Of a DNA stretch of 64,000 bases, positions 25,550-34,610 are shown in pieces (the stretch's first letter is position 1; each line of letters opens with the position of its first letter). A model generated the notes under the pieces. It had not been told where the DNA came from and did not search any database. It was given only the letters and a program-made list of their open reading frames with translations. Location of the stretch: NCBI GenBank assembly GCA_027068075.1, contig JAMOUJ010000006.1:124001-188000 (forward strand), given 5' to 3'. The DNA comes from Candidatus Aminicenantota bacterium (GTDB lineage Bacteria > Acidobacteriota > Aminicenantia > S016-38). The position numbers were made by a program, and so were the translations under genes.

Positions 25550-27932
25550 TTCCTTCCTCCAGGAGGTAAAGGTTCAAAAGGAAAAAGGGGAGAACGAAGA
25601 GTATGAGGTCAGAGTTGGCCTTGGAAAGGAATGGGAGGGGCTGGCCCATCACCGGAAGAAGACCGGTGAGAATCAGGAAGGGAAGCAGGACCTGGGAGAA
25701 GAACACCAGAAGAGAAAAGAAGAGAACATAAAAATTCCACCTTCCACCGTAGGTTCTGGTTCTGGAGCGGAAGAAAAGCCTTGCCGGCAGGGAAAAACAG
25801 GTTAAAAGCAGAAGGCCGGCGGCGGCCAATCCGAAGTTGGCCACGAAGAGGGCCAGGGGGAAGTCAAAGAGGAGAAGGGGTACCGAGTGGGAGTTGATGA
25901 AACCCTGGGGGAAGTTGCCCCAGAATCCCCCGGAGCGAAAAAGCCAGAAGGCCCTTATGAACTGCTCAGAAGATCTGGAAAAAAGCCCCGGGTGAAGCCA
26001 TGACTTCAGGCGAAGGGCAACATCGGCGGGAATGAAGAACCGGAGGGAGAGGTAGATGCCCAGTCCGGCGGCGGAGAGGAAGGCCAGGGCCATGGGTATT
26101 TTTTTCCGCAGGGGTTTGTTGACTAAGATGAAATGGGCCAGAATGGCCGGGAAGAACACCGCCAGGGGTGAAAAGTCCCCCAGGGTGAAGATAAGCAGGA
26201 GGAAGGGTAGGAAGATGAGGGCGTAGGGTAGGACCATGGGATATGCGAATTTGTTTTCCTGGGCCCGGAAAAGCCAGTCCGCCAGATACACCGCCAGGAA
26301 AATTTTTCCAGCCTCAAAAAACTGAAGGGAGAGGCCGGAACTCCTTATCCCGGTTTCGGACCCCATGAGGAATTGCAGGGCTATGAGGACCAGGGAGAGG
26401 AGGAACAGAAAGTCAACCCAGAGAACTTCCCCGGCCAGGGGTTTGCTGAGGACTTCAAATAAATTCACCCCTGCTCCCCTTTCCAGTTTAAGCGCAGAGG
26501 AAATCTCCCCCGGTGAAAGTCCTTCCCTTAAAAGTTCCAGGGCCCTTCTGGTTTTGGGAAGGAACCCTGGAGAAAGAACGAGGAAGAAAAGGCCCGCCGG
26601 CAGGACCCCCATTTTTATGTGGGACGATGATATGAAGGAGAAGGAGGGGTCAAAGAGGGCGGCGGTTTTCACGAAGATGGCCCCCAGGGTGAGGAGGAAG
26701 TAAAAAGCGGTGCTCACGATGAAATCCGTGCCCAGGGCCAGGGATAGGAAGTAAAAAACCCCCAGAATGATGAAGGGCAGGGAAAATTTGAAGACCTTTA
26801 CCCTTCCTGGAGACAGGAGGAGGGAGGAGTTTTCGCCCTTCAACTTCACCCGATGGCCTTCCCAGGTGACCGGGGAAAATCCCCGGGGGAAGGGGAGGTA
26901 AAGGATGTTCTCCCTTTCTATCTTCACCGGGGCGTACACTATTCTTTTAAATTTTCTCCGGAACCCCTCAGTTCCCAGGGGCTTCACGGTTATTTTGTGG
27001 GGAGCGGTCCTTAGAAGATATGGGGTTTTTCCCAGGACCATCCGGTGGGTTCCGTAGGGAAAACTTTTCTTAAAGTGGACGGGGCGATGGCCGTCCTTTA
27101 TTTCCACTCCCAGTCTGCCGGGAAAAATCAGGGGCAGAGCGAAGAACATGATCAGGAGAAAGAGGCTCCTTCTCCTTTCCCGGAGGGCAGCCAGGACCAC
27201 CACGGGTAGAGCCGCAAGGATGAGGTGGGGCAGGAAGGCTCCGGCCAGCCCCAGGAAAATTCCCAGGGCCGTCAGGTAAAATCCCCTGAAGAGAAAAAAC
27301 AGCCCGGTGAAGGAAAGCAATATGGCCAGGAGGAGTTCCCAGAACAGCAGGTTTATGCCCAGGAGGGAGGGCGGAATGTAAGTCAATATCCAGGTAAATT
27401 TCCCCCTTTTCACCCTCAGGCGTGAATTAAGGAGGAACCTGTGGGTGAACTTCTCCCCCAGTTGCAGACTCACCTCCGGGGAAAAGGGCAGAGGAAGTTT
27501 GGTCCCCAGGAAGACCAGGTTTTCCCCGGCGGCCCTCAGGGATTCTCCCCCCTTTAACCTGACCTGGTCCAGGGAGAGTCCGTCCACCTCCACCCTCCTC
27601 TTTTCGCTGAGGTTTTTCGTGGAAAAACAGTCCTTTCCCAGGAGGATTTCCAGGTGGGGGTCGTCGCTTTTCCTGTTGAAAATCAGAAGATGGGAGCGGG
27701 GACCGTTCCCCACCAGAACTCTCTTTAATTTTTCCACGGCGTATTCCTCTACCCTGGCGGGAAAGGCCCGGTGGAAGGTCCCCACGGCGGCGGCGATGAC
27801 CACGGCCAGGGAAAGAACCATGAGAATCACCGCCAAGGACCTGAGAGGCCGGAAAAACACCGAGGCCAGGAGGACCAGGGCGAAGGTGAACCACAGGCTC
27901 AGGAAGATGGGGAGCAGGACCCTTTCCATCAC
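25542..27932 (-). CDS. SEDS-family (FtsW/RodA-like) glycosyltransferase with large N-terminal extension
   Basis: SEDS proteins polymerise glycan strands together with a class B PBP. The C-terminal half of this 796-residue protein carries SEDS marks: SSGLSLQFFEAGKIFLA, GDFSPLAVFF, an LFDFPLALF loop in place of the usual TDF, and GLLPVMGQPLPFLSKANSD near the end. Before it lie about 400 extra residues: two N-terminal helices, a beta-rich region outside the membrane (about 75-175), more helices and a second soluble block (about 290-375). The canonical Gly-rich and TDF motifs are only partly kept, so activity is not certain. It overlaps the FHA gene by 4 nt. Confidence 0.8.
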   Translation of the reverse strand: MMERVLLPIFLSLWFTFALVLLASVFFRPLRSLAVILMVLSLAVVIAAAVGTFHRAFPARVEEYAVEKLKRVLVGNGPRSHLLIFNRKSDDPHLEILLGKDCFSTKNLSEKRRVEVDGLSLDQVRLKGGESLRAAGENLVFLGTKLPLPFSPEVSLQLGEKFTHRFLLNSRLRVKRGKFTWILTYIPPSLLGINLLFWELLLAILLSFTGLFFLFRGFYLTALGIFLGLAGAFLPHLILAALPVVVLAALRERRRSLFLLIMFFALPLIFPGRLGVEIKDGHRPVHFKKSFPYGTHRMVLGKTPYLLRTAPHKITVKPLGTEGFRRKFKRIVYAPVKIERENILYLPFPRGFSPVTWEGHRVKLKGENSSLLLSPGRVKVFKFSLPFIILGVFYFLSLALGTDFIVSTAFYFLLTLGAIFVKTAALFDPSFSFISSSHIKMGVLPAGLFFLVLSPGFLPKTRRALELLREGLSPGEISSALKLERGAGVNLFEVLSKPLAGEVLWVDFLFLLSLVLIALQFLMGSETGIRSSGLSLQFFEAGKIFLAVYLADWLFRAQENKFAYPMVLPYALIFLPFLLLIFTLGDFSPLAVFFPAILAHFILVNKPLRKKIPMALAFLSAAGLGIYLSLRFFIPADVALRLKSWLHPGLFSRSSEQFIRAFWLFRSGGFWGNFPQGFINSHSVPLLLFDFPLALFVANFGLAAAGLLLLTCFSLPARLFFRSRTRTYGGRWNFYVLFFSLLVFFSQVLLPFLILTGLLPVMGQPLPFLSKANSDLILFVLPFFLLNLYLLEEGSG

Positions 27933-29488
27933 TCCCCCGGAACCTTAAACACGGAATTGCCCACCAGAACCAGGTCTTCCGGTTGAAGTCTCAGGAAGGC
28001 TGGGACCTTCCCTCCGGAGGAGAGGAGTTCCAGGATGTGGGAAAGGGAGTTTTCCCGCAGGGAGAGCCGTTTGATTTTTCGGTAAACTTCCTGGCCGAAG
28101 TGTGGGATCTGGATAAGTCTTTCCCCTCTGAATACATAAACCTTGAAGTGGGCGGAGATGTTTATTACATAAAGGTCCCCATCCTCCCTCAGAAATACTG
28201 CGTGGAAGCGGGAGGAATGGATGGTTCTGAAGTCCCGGGAGGCGGCGGAGGGGAGGCGTATGTGGCAGGAAGGGTCCCTTCCCACCATGGCGAGGTTTTC
28301 CTCCAGGTATAAGGGTCTGGGCCGGGGTAACTCTATTTCAAAGAGAAAATACCGGTTGCCTGTTCCCCATAGTTTTTCGGATAATTTAACAGTTCCTGCC
28401 CTGTAGGTGAAATCTCCCACCGGAAATTCCCGGTGAAAACTCCGGTAGTGGGGGATGCGGAAGTCCTTTATTTCTACGCTGGATGAGTCCACCTTCACCC
28501 CCAGACAGGTCAGGAGTTTTTCGTCAAAGACCTCCCCCTGGGGACCCACGAAGGCCTGATACTCCCGGAGGGGACCTGTGGGTTTGGGGAGGAGGATGTA
28601 TTGAAGGCTCAGGTCTTCGCTCCTGGCGGTTAAATCTTCGTAAATGGAGACCTCCTCTGGAAGGTCTATCCCCGGGGATTCTGCCAGGGGCCTGTGGAGC
28701 CGAAAATCTAAGGAAACCTCCAGGGAGAAGTCCTCCCTGCTGAAGGCCACCCTGTAGGTGGTTCCTTCCTTCAGGTCTTCCCTTTCCACCGCCACGGTGA
28801 TCCCGTTAACCAGGGCGGTGAACCCGTTTCCCTTGCCCTGGATGTTGGATAGTTTAACCTTGTCTTCCTTTATGGAGAATATAAGGGGAATCTTCAGCCT
28901 CCCTATCCCCGTGGAGGGGATCCAGAGGTTGTAAAACCACTCCTCTCCCACCACGAAGAAACTCTGGCCCAGGTACAACTTCCCTTCCAGAACCCTTCCT
29001 TCCACCTCCCCCCGAACCTCTCCCACGGTTTCAGTCCCTTCCCTGTAGAGGAAGGGGCCCGCTATCATAACGAATTCCCCCGGCAGGAAGTCGTAGGTGG
29101 ACTCCACGGAGATGCCCCGGGCGGAAAACACGCTCAGGAGGGTGGCTTCGCTCAGCACGGTTACCGAATGCCTGTTGGTGTTTATCTCCCTGCCCAGTTT
29201 TTCGCCTATTTCCCTCACCTGGCGGGCTATTTCTTCCCTTATGTAATCCTCCATCGCCCCCCATTTTTCGTAGTCCTCCTGCTTCATTATCAGGATAAAC
29301 CCCAGGGAGTTGAAGCCGTATCTTAAAAACTCCCTTTTCAGGTAAGAGTAAAAGGTTCCGGCCCTTCCTGCATAAAGGGCCTCGTCGGGAAAATTCTCCC
29401 CTATGGTGAAGTTCTGGGGAACCCTGAAGGGCGTGCCGCTCTCCAGAGGAAAGTCAAGGTCCTTTCTGGCTTCTCTGGAGAAAAACAT
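27929..29488 (-). CDS. FHA-domain protein heading the SEDS/PBP operon
   Basis: The 519-residue cytoplasmic protein has a forkhead-associated domain near residues 385-460, with MVGRDPSC then SSRFHAVFL and a following D-x-N-like turn (VINIS). FHA domains bind phosphothreonine, implying Ser/Thr kinase control. Residues 1-110 look like an alpha/beta domain with KLGREINTNRH; the middle is beta-rich and unrecognised. No kinase gene is in the window. It is the first gene of an operon FHA-SEDS-PBP-sfsA and has a leaderless-type promoter. The layout recalls the actinobacterial fha-rodA-pbpA clusters, but the proteins here are different in size and order. Confidence 0.75.
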   Translation of the reverse strand: MFFSREARKDLDFPLESGTPFRVPQNFTIGENFPDEALYAGRAGTFYSYLKREFLRYGFNSLGFILIMKQEDYEKWGAMEDYIREEIARQVREIGEKLGREINTNRHSVTVLSEATLLSVFSARGISVESTYDFLPGEFVMIAGPFLYREGTETVGEVRGEVEGRVLEGKLYLGQSFFVVGEEWFYNLWIPSTGIGRLKIPLIFSIKEDKVKLSNIQGKGNGFTALVNGITVAVEREDLKEGTTYRVAFSREDFSLEVSLDFRLHRPLAESPGIDLPEEVSIYEDLTARSEDLSLQYILLPKPTGPLREYQAFVGPQGEVFDEKLLTCLGVKVDSSSVEIKDFRIPHYRSFHREFPVGDFTYRAGTVKLSEKLWGTGNRYFLFEIELPRPRPLYLEENLAMVGRDPSCHIRLPSAASRDFRTIHSSRFHAVFLREDGDLYVINISAHFKVYVFRGERLIQIPHFGQEVYRKIKRLSLRENSLSHILELLSSGGKVPAFLRLQPEDLVLVGNSVFKVPGE

Positions 29489-29494
29489 AGGGAA

Positions 29495-29503
29495 ATTATA
29501 ACA
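29495..29503 (-). promoter_or_regulatory. promoter of the FHA-SEDS-PBP operon, leaderless type
   Basis: On the minus strand TATAAT (29495-29500) is extended by TGT (29501-29503) and is followed by TTCCCT and then the ATG at 29488, a 6-nt gap. No Shine-Dalgarno is present. Confidence 0.6.
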
Positions 29504-29543
29504 TCGCCCCCTTTTGCCAACCAGGCGGAGTTGATTGGGATCC

Positions 29544-29552
29544 TGGTAAAAT
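29544..29552 (+). promoter_or_regulatory. promoter of the carbamoyltransferase gene, leaderless type
   Basis: TGG-TAAAAT has its hexamer at 29547-29552, and ATTCCC then leads straight to GTG 29559. The arrangement and sequence closely match the hypB promoter. It diverges from the FHA promoter with under 45 nt between the two -10 boxes. Confidence 0.6.
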
Positions 29553-29558
29553 ATTCCC

Positions 29559-31127
29559 GTGAGAATAGCAGGAGCAACCTGGGGCCATCCCCTCTCCTCC
29601 GCAGTTCTTCTGGAAAATGGGAGGGTAACAAGGGCGGCGGCGGAGGAGAGGTTTTCCGGCCGAAAGAGGGATTCGTCCTTCCCACGGAGGGCCCTTGACT
29701 TCGCCAGGGAGGGCGGCGTGGACCTTTACGCCGTGGCCGGCGAGGGGAGGATTGAGGGGGTGGGACGGGAAAATCAGAGAAATTATCCCCTCCTTGATTC
29801 CATGGCGGCGGCCGCCTTCTTCTCCTCCCCCTTTCAAACAGCCGGGGTGCTGGTGGTGGATTACAAATTCACCGCCATCTTTAAGGCGGAGGGAACACGC
29901 TTGGATCTTGTGGAAAGGTGGGATTTCCCCAACTCCCTGGGGCTTTTCTGTGCGGCTGTAACCCAGTACCTCGGCTACACCCCCGGCGAAGGGGATTACA
30001 AGGTCATGGGGTTGGCGGGGTACGGAAGGCCGGATCGCCTGGGGGAACTGGGGAAACTTCTGGAAATTTCTTCGGAGGGTTATCAATTGAACCTGGAGTT
30101 TTTCAGCCCCGGGGAAGACAGGCTTTTTTCCGAAAAAATCCTCTCCCTTCTGGGGGATCCTCCCCGGGGACCGGTGGAAAGGCCGGTGCCCCGTTTTGCG
30201 GACCTTGCCCACTCCGCCCAGAGGCTTTTTGAAGAAGCCCTTCTCAAACTGGCTTCCAGGGCCGTGGAGGCTTCCTCCAGCAGGAACCTGGTTTTGGCCG
30301 GGTCCCAGGCCCTCAACGGAGCCGCCAATTACCGCCTGGTGAAGGACTTGGGGGTGCAACTCTACATCCAGCCGGAGGCCGGAGGTGGGGGGGCGTCCCT
30401 GGGGGCGGCATACCTGGCCTGGATGGAGAAGGGGGGGCGCAGACCCGCTCCGCTTCTAAACCCTTTTCTGGGAAGGGATTACTCCCGGCAGGTGGGCGAT
30501 TTTCTCCGCAAAAACGGCATAAGGGCCCGGGAAATGGAGGAGGAAGACCTGGCGGAGGAGGTGGTGGATGCCCTCCTGGAGGGGAAGGTGGTGGGGTGGT
30601 TTCGGGGAAGGTTTGAGTGGGGACCCAGGGCCCTGGGAGCCCGCTCCATCCTGGCGGATCCCCGGCGGGAGGAGATGAAGGATGTGGTTAACCTGAAAAT
30701 AAAGAGGAGGGAGCCCTTCAGGCCCTTTGCTCCCACGGTGCTGGAGGAAAGAGCGGAGGAGTTCTTTGAGATTCCGGAAGGAGGGGCCTACCCCCTTCGC
30801 TTCATGCAGATGGTGGTGCCGGTAAAGTCCAATCTTATCCCCGCCGCCACCCATGTGGATGGAACGGCCAGACCTCAAATTTTATCCAGGGATTTTCACC
30901 CGGATTTTTATCGCGTGGTGGAAAGGTTCGGCTTTGCCAGCGGTGTTCCAGTGCTGCTGAACACCTCCTTCAACCTCAAGGGTAAGCCCATCGTGGCCAG
31001 CCCTCAGCAGGCCCTTTCCACCTTCTTAGAGACGGAGATGGAAGTCCTGGTTCTTGAGAACTTCCTGGTGAGAAAGGGCAGGGGGCGGTTTCCCGCCCCC
31101 CGAAAAGGCAATGGCAGGGCGGATTAG
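29559..31127 (+). CDS. carbamoyltransferase family protein (NodU/CmcH/TobZ-like) with altered metal site
   Basis: Members use carbamoyl phosphate and ATP to carbamoylate sugars or antibiotics. The 522-residue protein has the Kae1-like N-terminal domain (EERFSGRKRDSSFP, WDFPNSLGLF, GDYKVMGLAGYG) and the YrdC-like C-terminal domain with FEWGPRALGARSILADPR, FRPFAPTVLEE, HVDGTARPQ and LLNTSFNLKGKPIV. The N-terminal HHxxH metal motif is missing: the aligned stretch is YPLLDSMAAAAFF (residues 76-88), and no His occurs between residues 11 and 160. The DG-x-GE loop is DYKFTA (101-106). It may act differently from the family or be a non-catalytic homologue. The C-terminus overlaps maeB by 4 nt, convergent. 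Confidence 0.85.
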   Translation: MRIAGATWGHPLSSAVLLENGRVTRAAAEERFSGRKRDSSFPRRALDFAREGGVDLYAVAGEGRIEGVGRENQRNYPLLDSMAAAAFFSSPFQTAGVLVVDYKFTAIFKAEGTRLDLVERWDFPNSLGLFCAAVTQYLGYTPGEGDYKVMGLAGYGRPDRLGELGKLLEISSEGYQLNLEFFSPGEDRLFSEKILSLLGDPPRGPVERPVPRFADLAHSAQRLFEEALLKLASRAVEASSSRNLVLAGSQALNGAANYRLVKDLGVQLYIQPEAGGGGASLGAAYLAWMEKGGRRPAPLLNPFLGRDYSRQVGDFLRKNGIRAREMEEEDLAEEVVDALLEGKVVGWFRGRFEWGPRALGARSILADPRREEMKDVVNLKIKRREPFRPFAPTVLEERAEEFFEIPEGGAYPLRFMQMVVPVKSNLIPAATHVDGTARPQILSRDFHPDFYRVVERFGFASGVPVLLNTSFNLKGKPIVASPQQALSTFLETEMEVLVLENFLVRKGRGRFPAPRKGNGRAD

Positions 31128-32473
31128 TCTATTACCTTTATGAAGCCTTCCTTCATGAGGAACTGGACTTCGTCCCGGGCCCTTTTTATTTTCTCTTCGG
31201 CCTCCCTGTAGAGTTCTTCCCTGGAAATCTCCCTGCGGGCTACCCCCTGTTCAATGGCCTTCATTCCCACGGCCACCGCCTCCCTGGGGAAAACTTCCCA
31301 TTCGTCCATGGTAGGGATTATGTAATCCTCCCGCAGTCCCTTGTCCTCGGCCACCCTGGCCAGTTCCCTGGCGGCGGCGATGCACATCTCGTCGGTGATG
31401 GTTTTAGCCCTTACATCCAGGGCTCCCCTGAAGATTCCCGGGAATCCCAAGGAGTTGTTGACCTGATTGGGGAAGTCTGAGCGGCCTGTGGCCACCACCG
31501 CTGCCCCGGCCTCCTTGGCTTCCCAGGGCCACATTTCGGGTATGGGGTTGGCTTCCAGGAAAACGATGGGATCCCTGGCCATTTTCTTTATCCACTCCGG
31601 CTTTATGGTTCCGGGTCCTGGCTTGGATGCGGCGATGAGAACATCGGCTCCTTCCAAGGCCTCGGGAATTCCCCCCCTTCTTTTTTCCGGGTTGGTGTTC
31701 ATGGCGATGCACCACTTCTGGTGGTAGTGGAGTTCCAGTTCCTTCATGTCCTCCCGGTCCCTTCGGAGGATTCCCTTGGAATCCACCATGATTATGTTTT
31801 CCGGCCTCGCTCCGGCCTTCATTATTATCCTGGCCCCGGCGATGTTGGCCGCTCCGGCCCCCACGAAGACTATCCTCACTTCGCTGAGTTTTTTGCCCAC
31901 TATTTTCAGGGCGTTGAGCAGGCCCGCCAGGGTGACGGCGGCGGTTCCCTGCTGGTCGTCGTGCCACACCGGTATGTTCATTTCCTTTCTCAGGGTATCC
32001 AGGATGTAGAAGCACTGGGGCTGGGCTATGTCCTCCAGATTTATCCCGCCGAAGGTGGGCTCTAAGATCTTCACGGTCCGTATGAATTCGTGGGGATCCT
32101 TGGTCCTCAGCATCACCGGAAAGGCGTCCACCCCCCCAAGGTATTTGAACAGGAGGGCTTTGCCTTCCATCACCGGAAGCCCTGCCTCGGGTCCTATGTC
32201 CCCCAGGCCCAGAACCCTGGTCCCGTTGGAAATAACCGCCACAAAATTTCCCTTGTTGGTGTGTTCAAAGACCTTTTCCGGGTTTTTGTGGATGTCCTTA
32301 CACGGCTCCGCCACGCCCGGGGTGTACCAGATGGCGAAGTCGTCAAAATCCCTTATTCTGCACTTGGGAACCACCTCAATCTTTCCCCGGTAGAAGGGAT
32401 GAAGCCTCATGGCATCCTCTCCCGGCTTTTTGGCTCTGGCCAGGAGTTCTTCCACCGATAGTTTCTTTGACAT
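31124..32473 (-). CDS. maeB: malic enzyme, NAD(P)-dependent (MaeB-type, without PTA domain)
   Basis: The enzyme decarboxylates malate to pyruvate with reduction of NAD(P). The 449-residue protein is the short bacterial form without the phosphotransacetylase-like tail. YTPGVAEPC, VISNGTRVLGLGDIGP, MEGKALLFKYLGGVDA (catalytic Lys), the metal-binding WHDDQQGTAAVTLAGL and the Rossmann motif FVGAGAANIAGA are intact. It has its own promoter (32504-32533) and an AAGGAGG 6 nt before the ATG. It is transcribed away from the buk operon. Confidence 0.95.
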   Translation of the reverse strand: MSKKLSVEELLARAKKPGEDAMRLHPFYRGKIEVVPKCRIRDFDDFAIWYTPGVAEPCKDIHKNPEKVFEHTNKGNFVAVISNGTRVLGLGDIGPEAGLPVMEGKALLFKYLGGVDAFPVMLRTKDPHEFIRTVKILEPTFGGINLEDIAQPQCFYILDTLRKEMNIPVWHDDQQGTAAVTLAGLLNALKIVGKKLSEVRIVFVGAGAANIAGARIIMKAGARPENIIMVDSKGILRRDREDMKELELHYHQKWCIAMNTNPEKRRGGIPEALEGADVLIAASKPGPGTIKPEWIKKMARDPIVFLEANPIPEMWPWEAKEAGAAVVATGRSDFPNQVNNSLGFPGIFRGALDVRAKTITDEMCIAAARELARVAEDKGLREDYIIPTMDEWEVFPREAVAVGMKAIEQGVARREISREELYREAEEKIKRARDEVQFLMKEGFIKVID

Positions 32474-32503
32474 AACTGCCTCCTTATTATTATTTACGCA
32501 GAT

Positions 32504-32533
32504 ATTTTATTAATAAAGGAAATGATGTGTCAA
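32504..32533 (-). promoter_or_regulatory. maeB promoter
   Basis: On the minus strand a perfect TTGACA (32528-32533) and TAAAAT (32504-32509) are 18 nt apart. The leader of about 25 nt carries AAGGAGG before the maeB ATG. Confidence 0.75.
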
Positions 32534-32553
32534 TATAATCCTTCCTGGAAATT

Positions 32554-32582
32554 TTGACCTATTTCCAAAAATGGAATAAAAT
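32554..32582 (+). promoter_or_regulatory. promoter of the buk-ptb-ior operon
   Basis: TTGACC (32554-32559) and TAAAAT (32577-32582) have the ideal 17-nt spacer. The leader of about 28 nt contains GGAGG, 8 nt before the buk ATG. The promoter stands back to back with that of maeB. Confidence 0.8.
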
Positions 32583-32616
32583 TTACCCTTAATCCAGAAT
32601 TACGGAGGAATGAAAA

Positions 32617-33681
32617 ATGGGCTTTCGCATCCTGGCCATAAATCCTGGTAGCACCTCCACCAAAATAGCCTATTTTGAGGACGAAAAGCAAATTTTCAAG
32701 GAGAGTCTTTACCACCCCAGAGAGGAGTTGGAAAAATACGAGAGAATCGTTGACCAGTACGAGTTCCGCCTCAAGGTAATTTTGAAATTTCTGGAGGATA
32801 AGGAAATAACCCAACTTGACGCCGTGGTGGGAAGGGGAGGGCTCTTGAAGCCCATCCCCGGAGGCACTTACCGGGTAAACGAAGCCATGCTTCGGGACTT
32901 GAGAATCGGGGTTCAGGGGGAGCACGCCTCCAATCTGGGCGGAATTTTGGCCTACGAGATCGCCAAAAAATACGGTGCGGAGGCCTTCATAGTGGACCCG
33001 GTGGTGGTGGACGAGATGGAACCCATAGCCAAGATTTCCGGACTTCCTGAGATAGAGCGGCGGTCCATTTTCCACGCCCTCAATCAGAAGGCGGTGGCCC
33101 GTCTTGCCGCCAGGGACCTGGGGAAAACCTACGAAGAGGTTAACCTCATCGTGGTTCACCTGGGCGGGGGAATTTCGGTGGGGGTCCACCGCCGGGGAAG
33201 GGTGGTGGATGTGAACAACGCCCTCAACGGGGACGGTCCCTTCGCCCCGGAAAGGGCCGGAGGTCTCCCTGTGTGGGATGCCATGAAACTGGCCCTTTCG
33301 GGGAAGTATAGCGAAGCGGAACTCAAGAAAAAACTGGCGGGGAAGGGGGGTGTGGTGGCCTACCTGGGGACCAACAACATGAAGGAGGTGGAGGAGAGGG
33401 TGAAGTCCGGGGACGGAAGGGCCCGACTCATATTTGAGGCCATGGCTTATCAGGTGGCCAAGGAGGTAGGAGCCGACGCCACGGTTCTCAAGGGGAAGGT
33501 GGACGCCGTAGTCCTCACCGGGGGCCTTGCCTACTCCGACCTCTTCGTCTCCTGGGTGAAGGAGAGGATTTCCTTCATAGCCCCGGTTATGGTCTATCCC
33601 GGAGAAGATGAAATGAGAGCCCTGGCATGCGGGGCCCTGAGGGTGCTCCGTGGAGAGGAACAGGCAAAAGAATATTCGTGA
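32617..33681 (+). CDS. buk: butyrate kinase (acyl-phosphate kinase)
   Basis: Buk converts an acyl phosphate and ADP into the free acid and ATP. The 354-residue ASKHA-fold protein shows the phosphate-1 loop [48 protein letters not shown] and the adenosine-binding [10 protein letters not shown]. Start ATG 32617 has a Shine-Dalgarno; an ATG at 32610 is out of frame. It lies with ptb and the iorAB oxidoreductase, so the physiological substrate may be an aryl- or branched-chain acyl phosphate and not butyryl phosphate. Confidence 0.93.
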   Translation: MGFRILAINPGSTSTKIAYFEDEKQIFKESLYHPREELEKYERIVDQYEFRLKVILKFLEDKEITQLDAVVGRGGLLKPIPGGTYRVNEAMLRDLRIGVQGEHASNLGGILAYEIAKKYGAEAFIVDPVVVDEMEPIAKISGLPEIERRSIFHALNQKAVARLAARDLGKTYEEVNLIVVHLGGGISVGVHRRGRVVDVNNALNGDGPFAPERAGGLPVWDAMKLALSGKYSEAELKKKLAGKGGVVAYLGTNNMKEVEERVKSGDGRARLIFEAMAYQVAKEVGADATVLKGKVDAVVLTGGLAYSDLFVSWVKERISFIAPVMVYPGEDEMRALACGALRVLRGEEQAKEYS

Positions 33682-33698
33682 ATACAAGGAGGATTGAT

Positions 33699-34601
33699 AT
33701 GGTAGTGAGAAAACTGGAGGACCTGGAGGAACTGGTCAGAGGAAGGGAAAAGAAAACCCTTGCCGTTGCCCGGGGACAGGACCCCAACACCATAGAGGCG
33801 GTGGCAAGGGCGGTTCAGGAGGGATTGGTAAACGCCATAATGGTGGGCGAGCGGGAAAAGATAGAGTCCCTGGCCCGGGAGAAGGGCATTGACCCTTCCA
33901 TCTTTGAGTATGTGGAGGAAAAGGACGAGGCGACCTGCGCCAAAAAGGCCGTCCAACTGGTTCACGACGGCCGGGCCCACATGGTCATGAAGGGGTTGGT
34001 AAGCACCATTTACTACATGAAGGCCATCCTGGACAAGCAGAACGGCCTTCTTCCGCCGGGGAAGGTTCTCTCCCATGTTACCCTGGTGGAAGTCCCCACC
34101 TACCACAAACTTCTCATCATGTCCGATGTGGCGGTGATTCCCCATCCCACCCTGGAGCAGAAAATAGCCATGCTCAAGTACTGCATTGATGTGGCCCACA
34201 AGATAGGGATTGAAAAGCCCAAGGCGGCCATAATAGCCGCCAACGAGAAGGTTTCCGATAAGGTTCCCGCCACGGTGGACGCCGCCATAATCTCCGTCAT
34301 GGCCAAGAGGGGGCAGATAAAGGGTGCCATAGTGGACGGTCCCCTGGCCATTGACATAGCCTACTCCAAGGAATCCGCCCGGATAAAAGGGGTTGACTCC
34401 CCGGTGGCTGGGGATGCGGACATCCTGATTTTCCACGACATTGAAGCGGGAAATGCCGTCTTTAAAACCATAACCTACCTTGCCCACGGTAAAATTGCCG
34501 CCGTAGTGGCAGGGGCCAAGGCTCCGGCCATCCTGACCTCCCGCTCCGACGACGACGATTCCAAGTTCTATTCTATCCTGATGGCCGCCATCATGGCGTA
34601 A
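33699..34601 (+). CDS. ptb: phosphate butyryl/acyltransferase (first copy)
   Basis: Ptb exchanges the CoA of an acyl-CoA for phosphate. The ATG at 33699 (after AAGGAGGA) gives 300 residues, normal for the family. RGREKKTLAVARGQDPNT at the N-terminus, ANEKVSDKVPATVDAAI in the middle, GAIVDGPLAIDIAYS and DIEAGNAVFKTITYLA near the C-terminus are family marks. The next gene starts 9 nt downstream. A second, more divergent copy is at 36990-37889. Confidence 0.93.
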   Translation: MVVRKLEDLEELVRGREKKTLAVARGQDPNTIEAVARAVQEGLVNAIMVGEREKIESLAREKGIDPSIFEYVEEKDEATCAKKAVQLVHDGRAHMVMKGLVSTIYYMKAILDKQNGLLPPGKVLSHVTLVEVPTYHKLLIMSDVAVIPHPTLEQKIAMLKYCIDVAHKIGIEKPKAAIIAANEKVSDKVPATVDAAIISVMAKRGQIKGAIVDGPLAIDIAYSKESARIKGVDSPVAGDADILIFHDIEAGNAVFKTITYLAHGKIAAVVAGAKAPAILTSRSDDDDSKFYSILMAAIMA

Positions 34602-34610
34602 GGAGGAACG

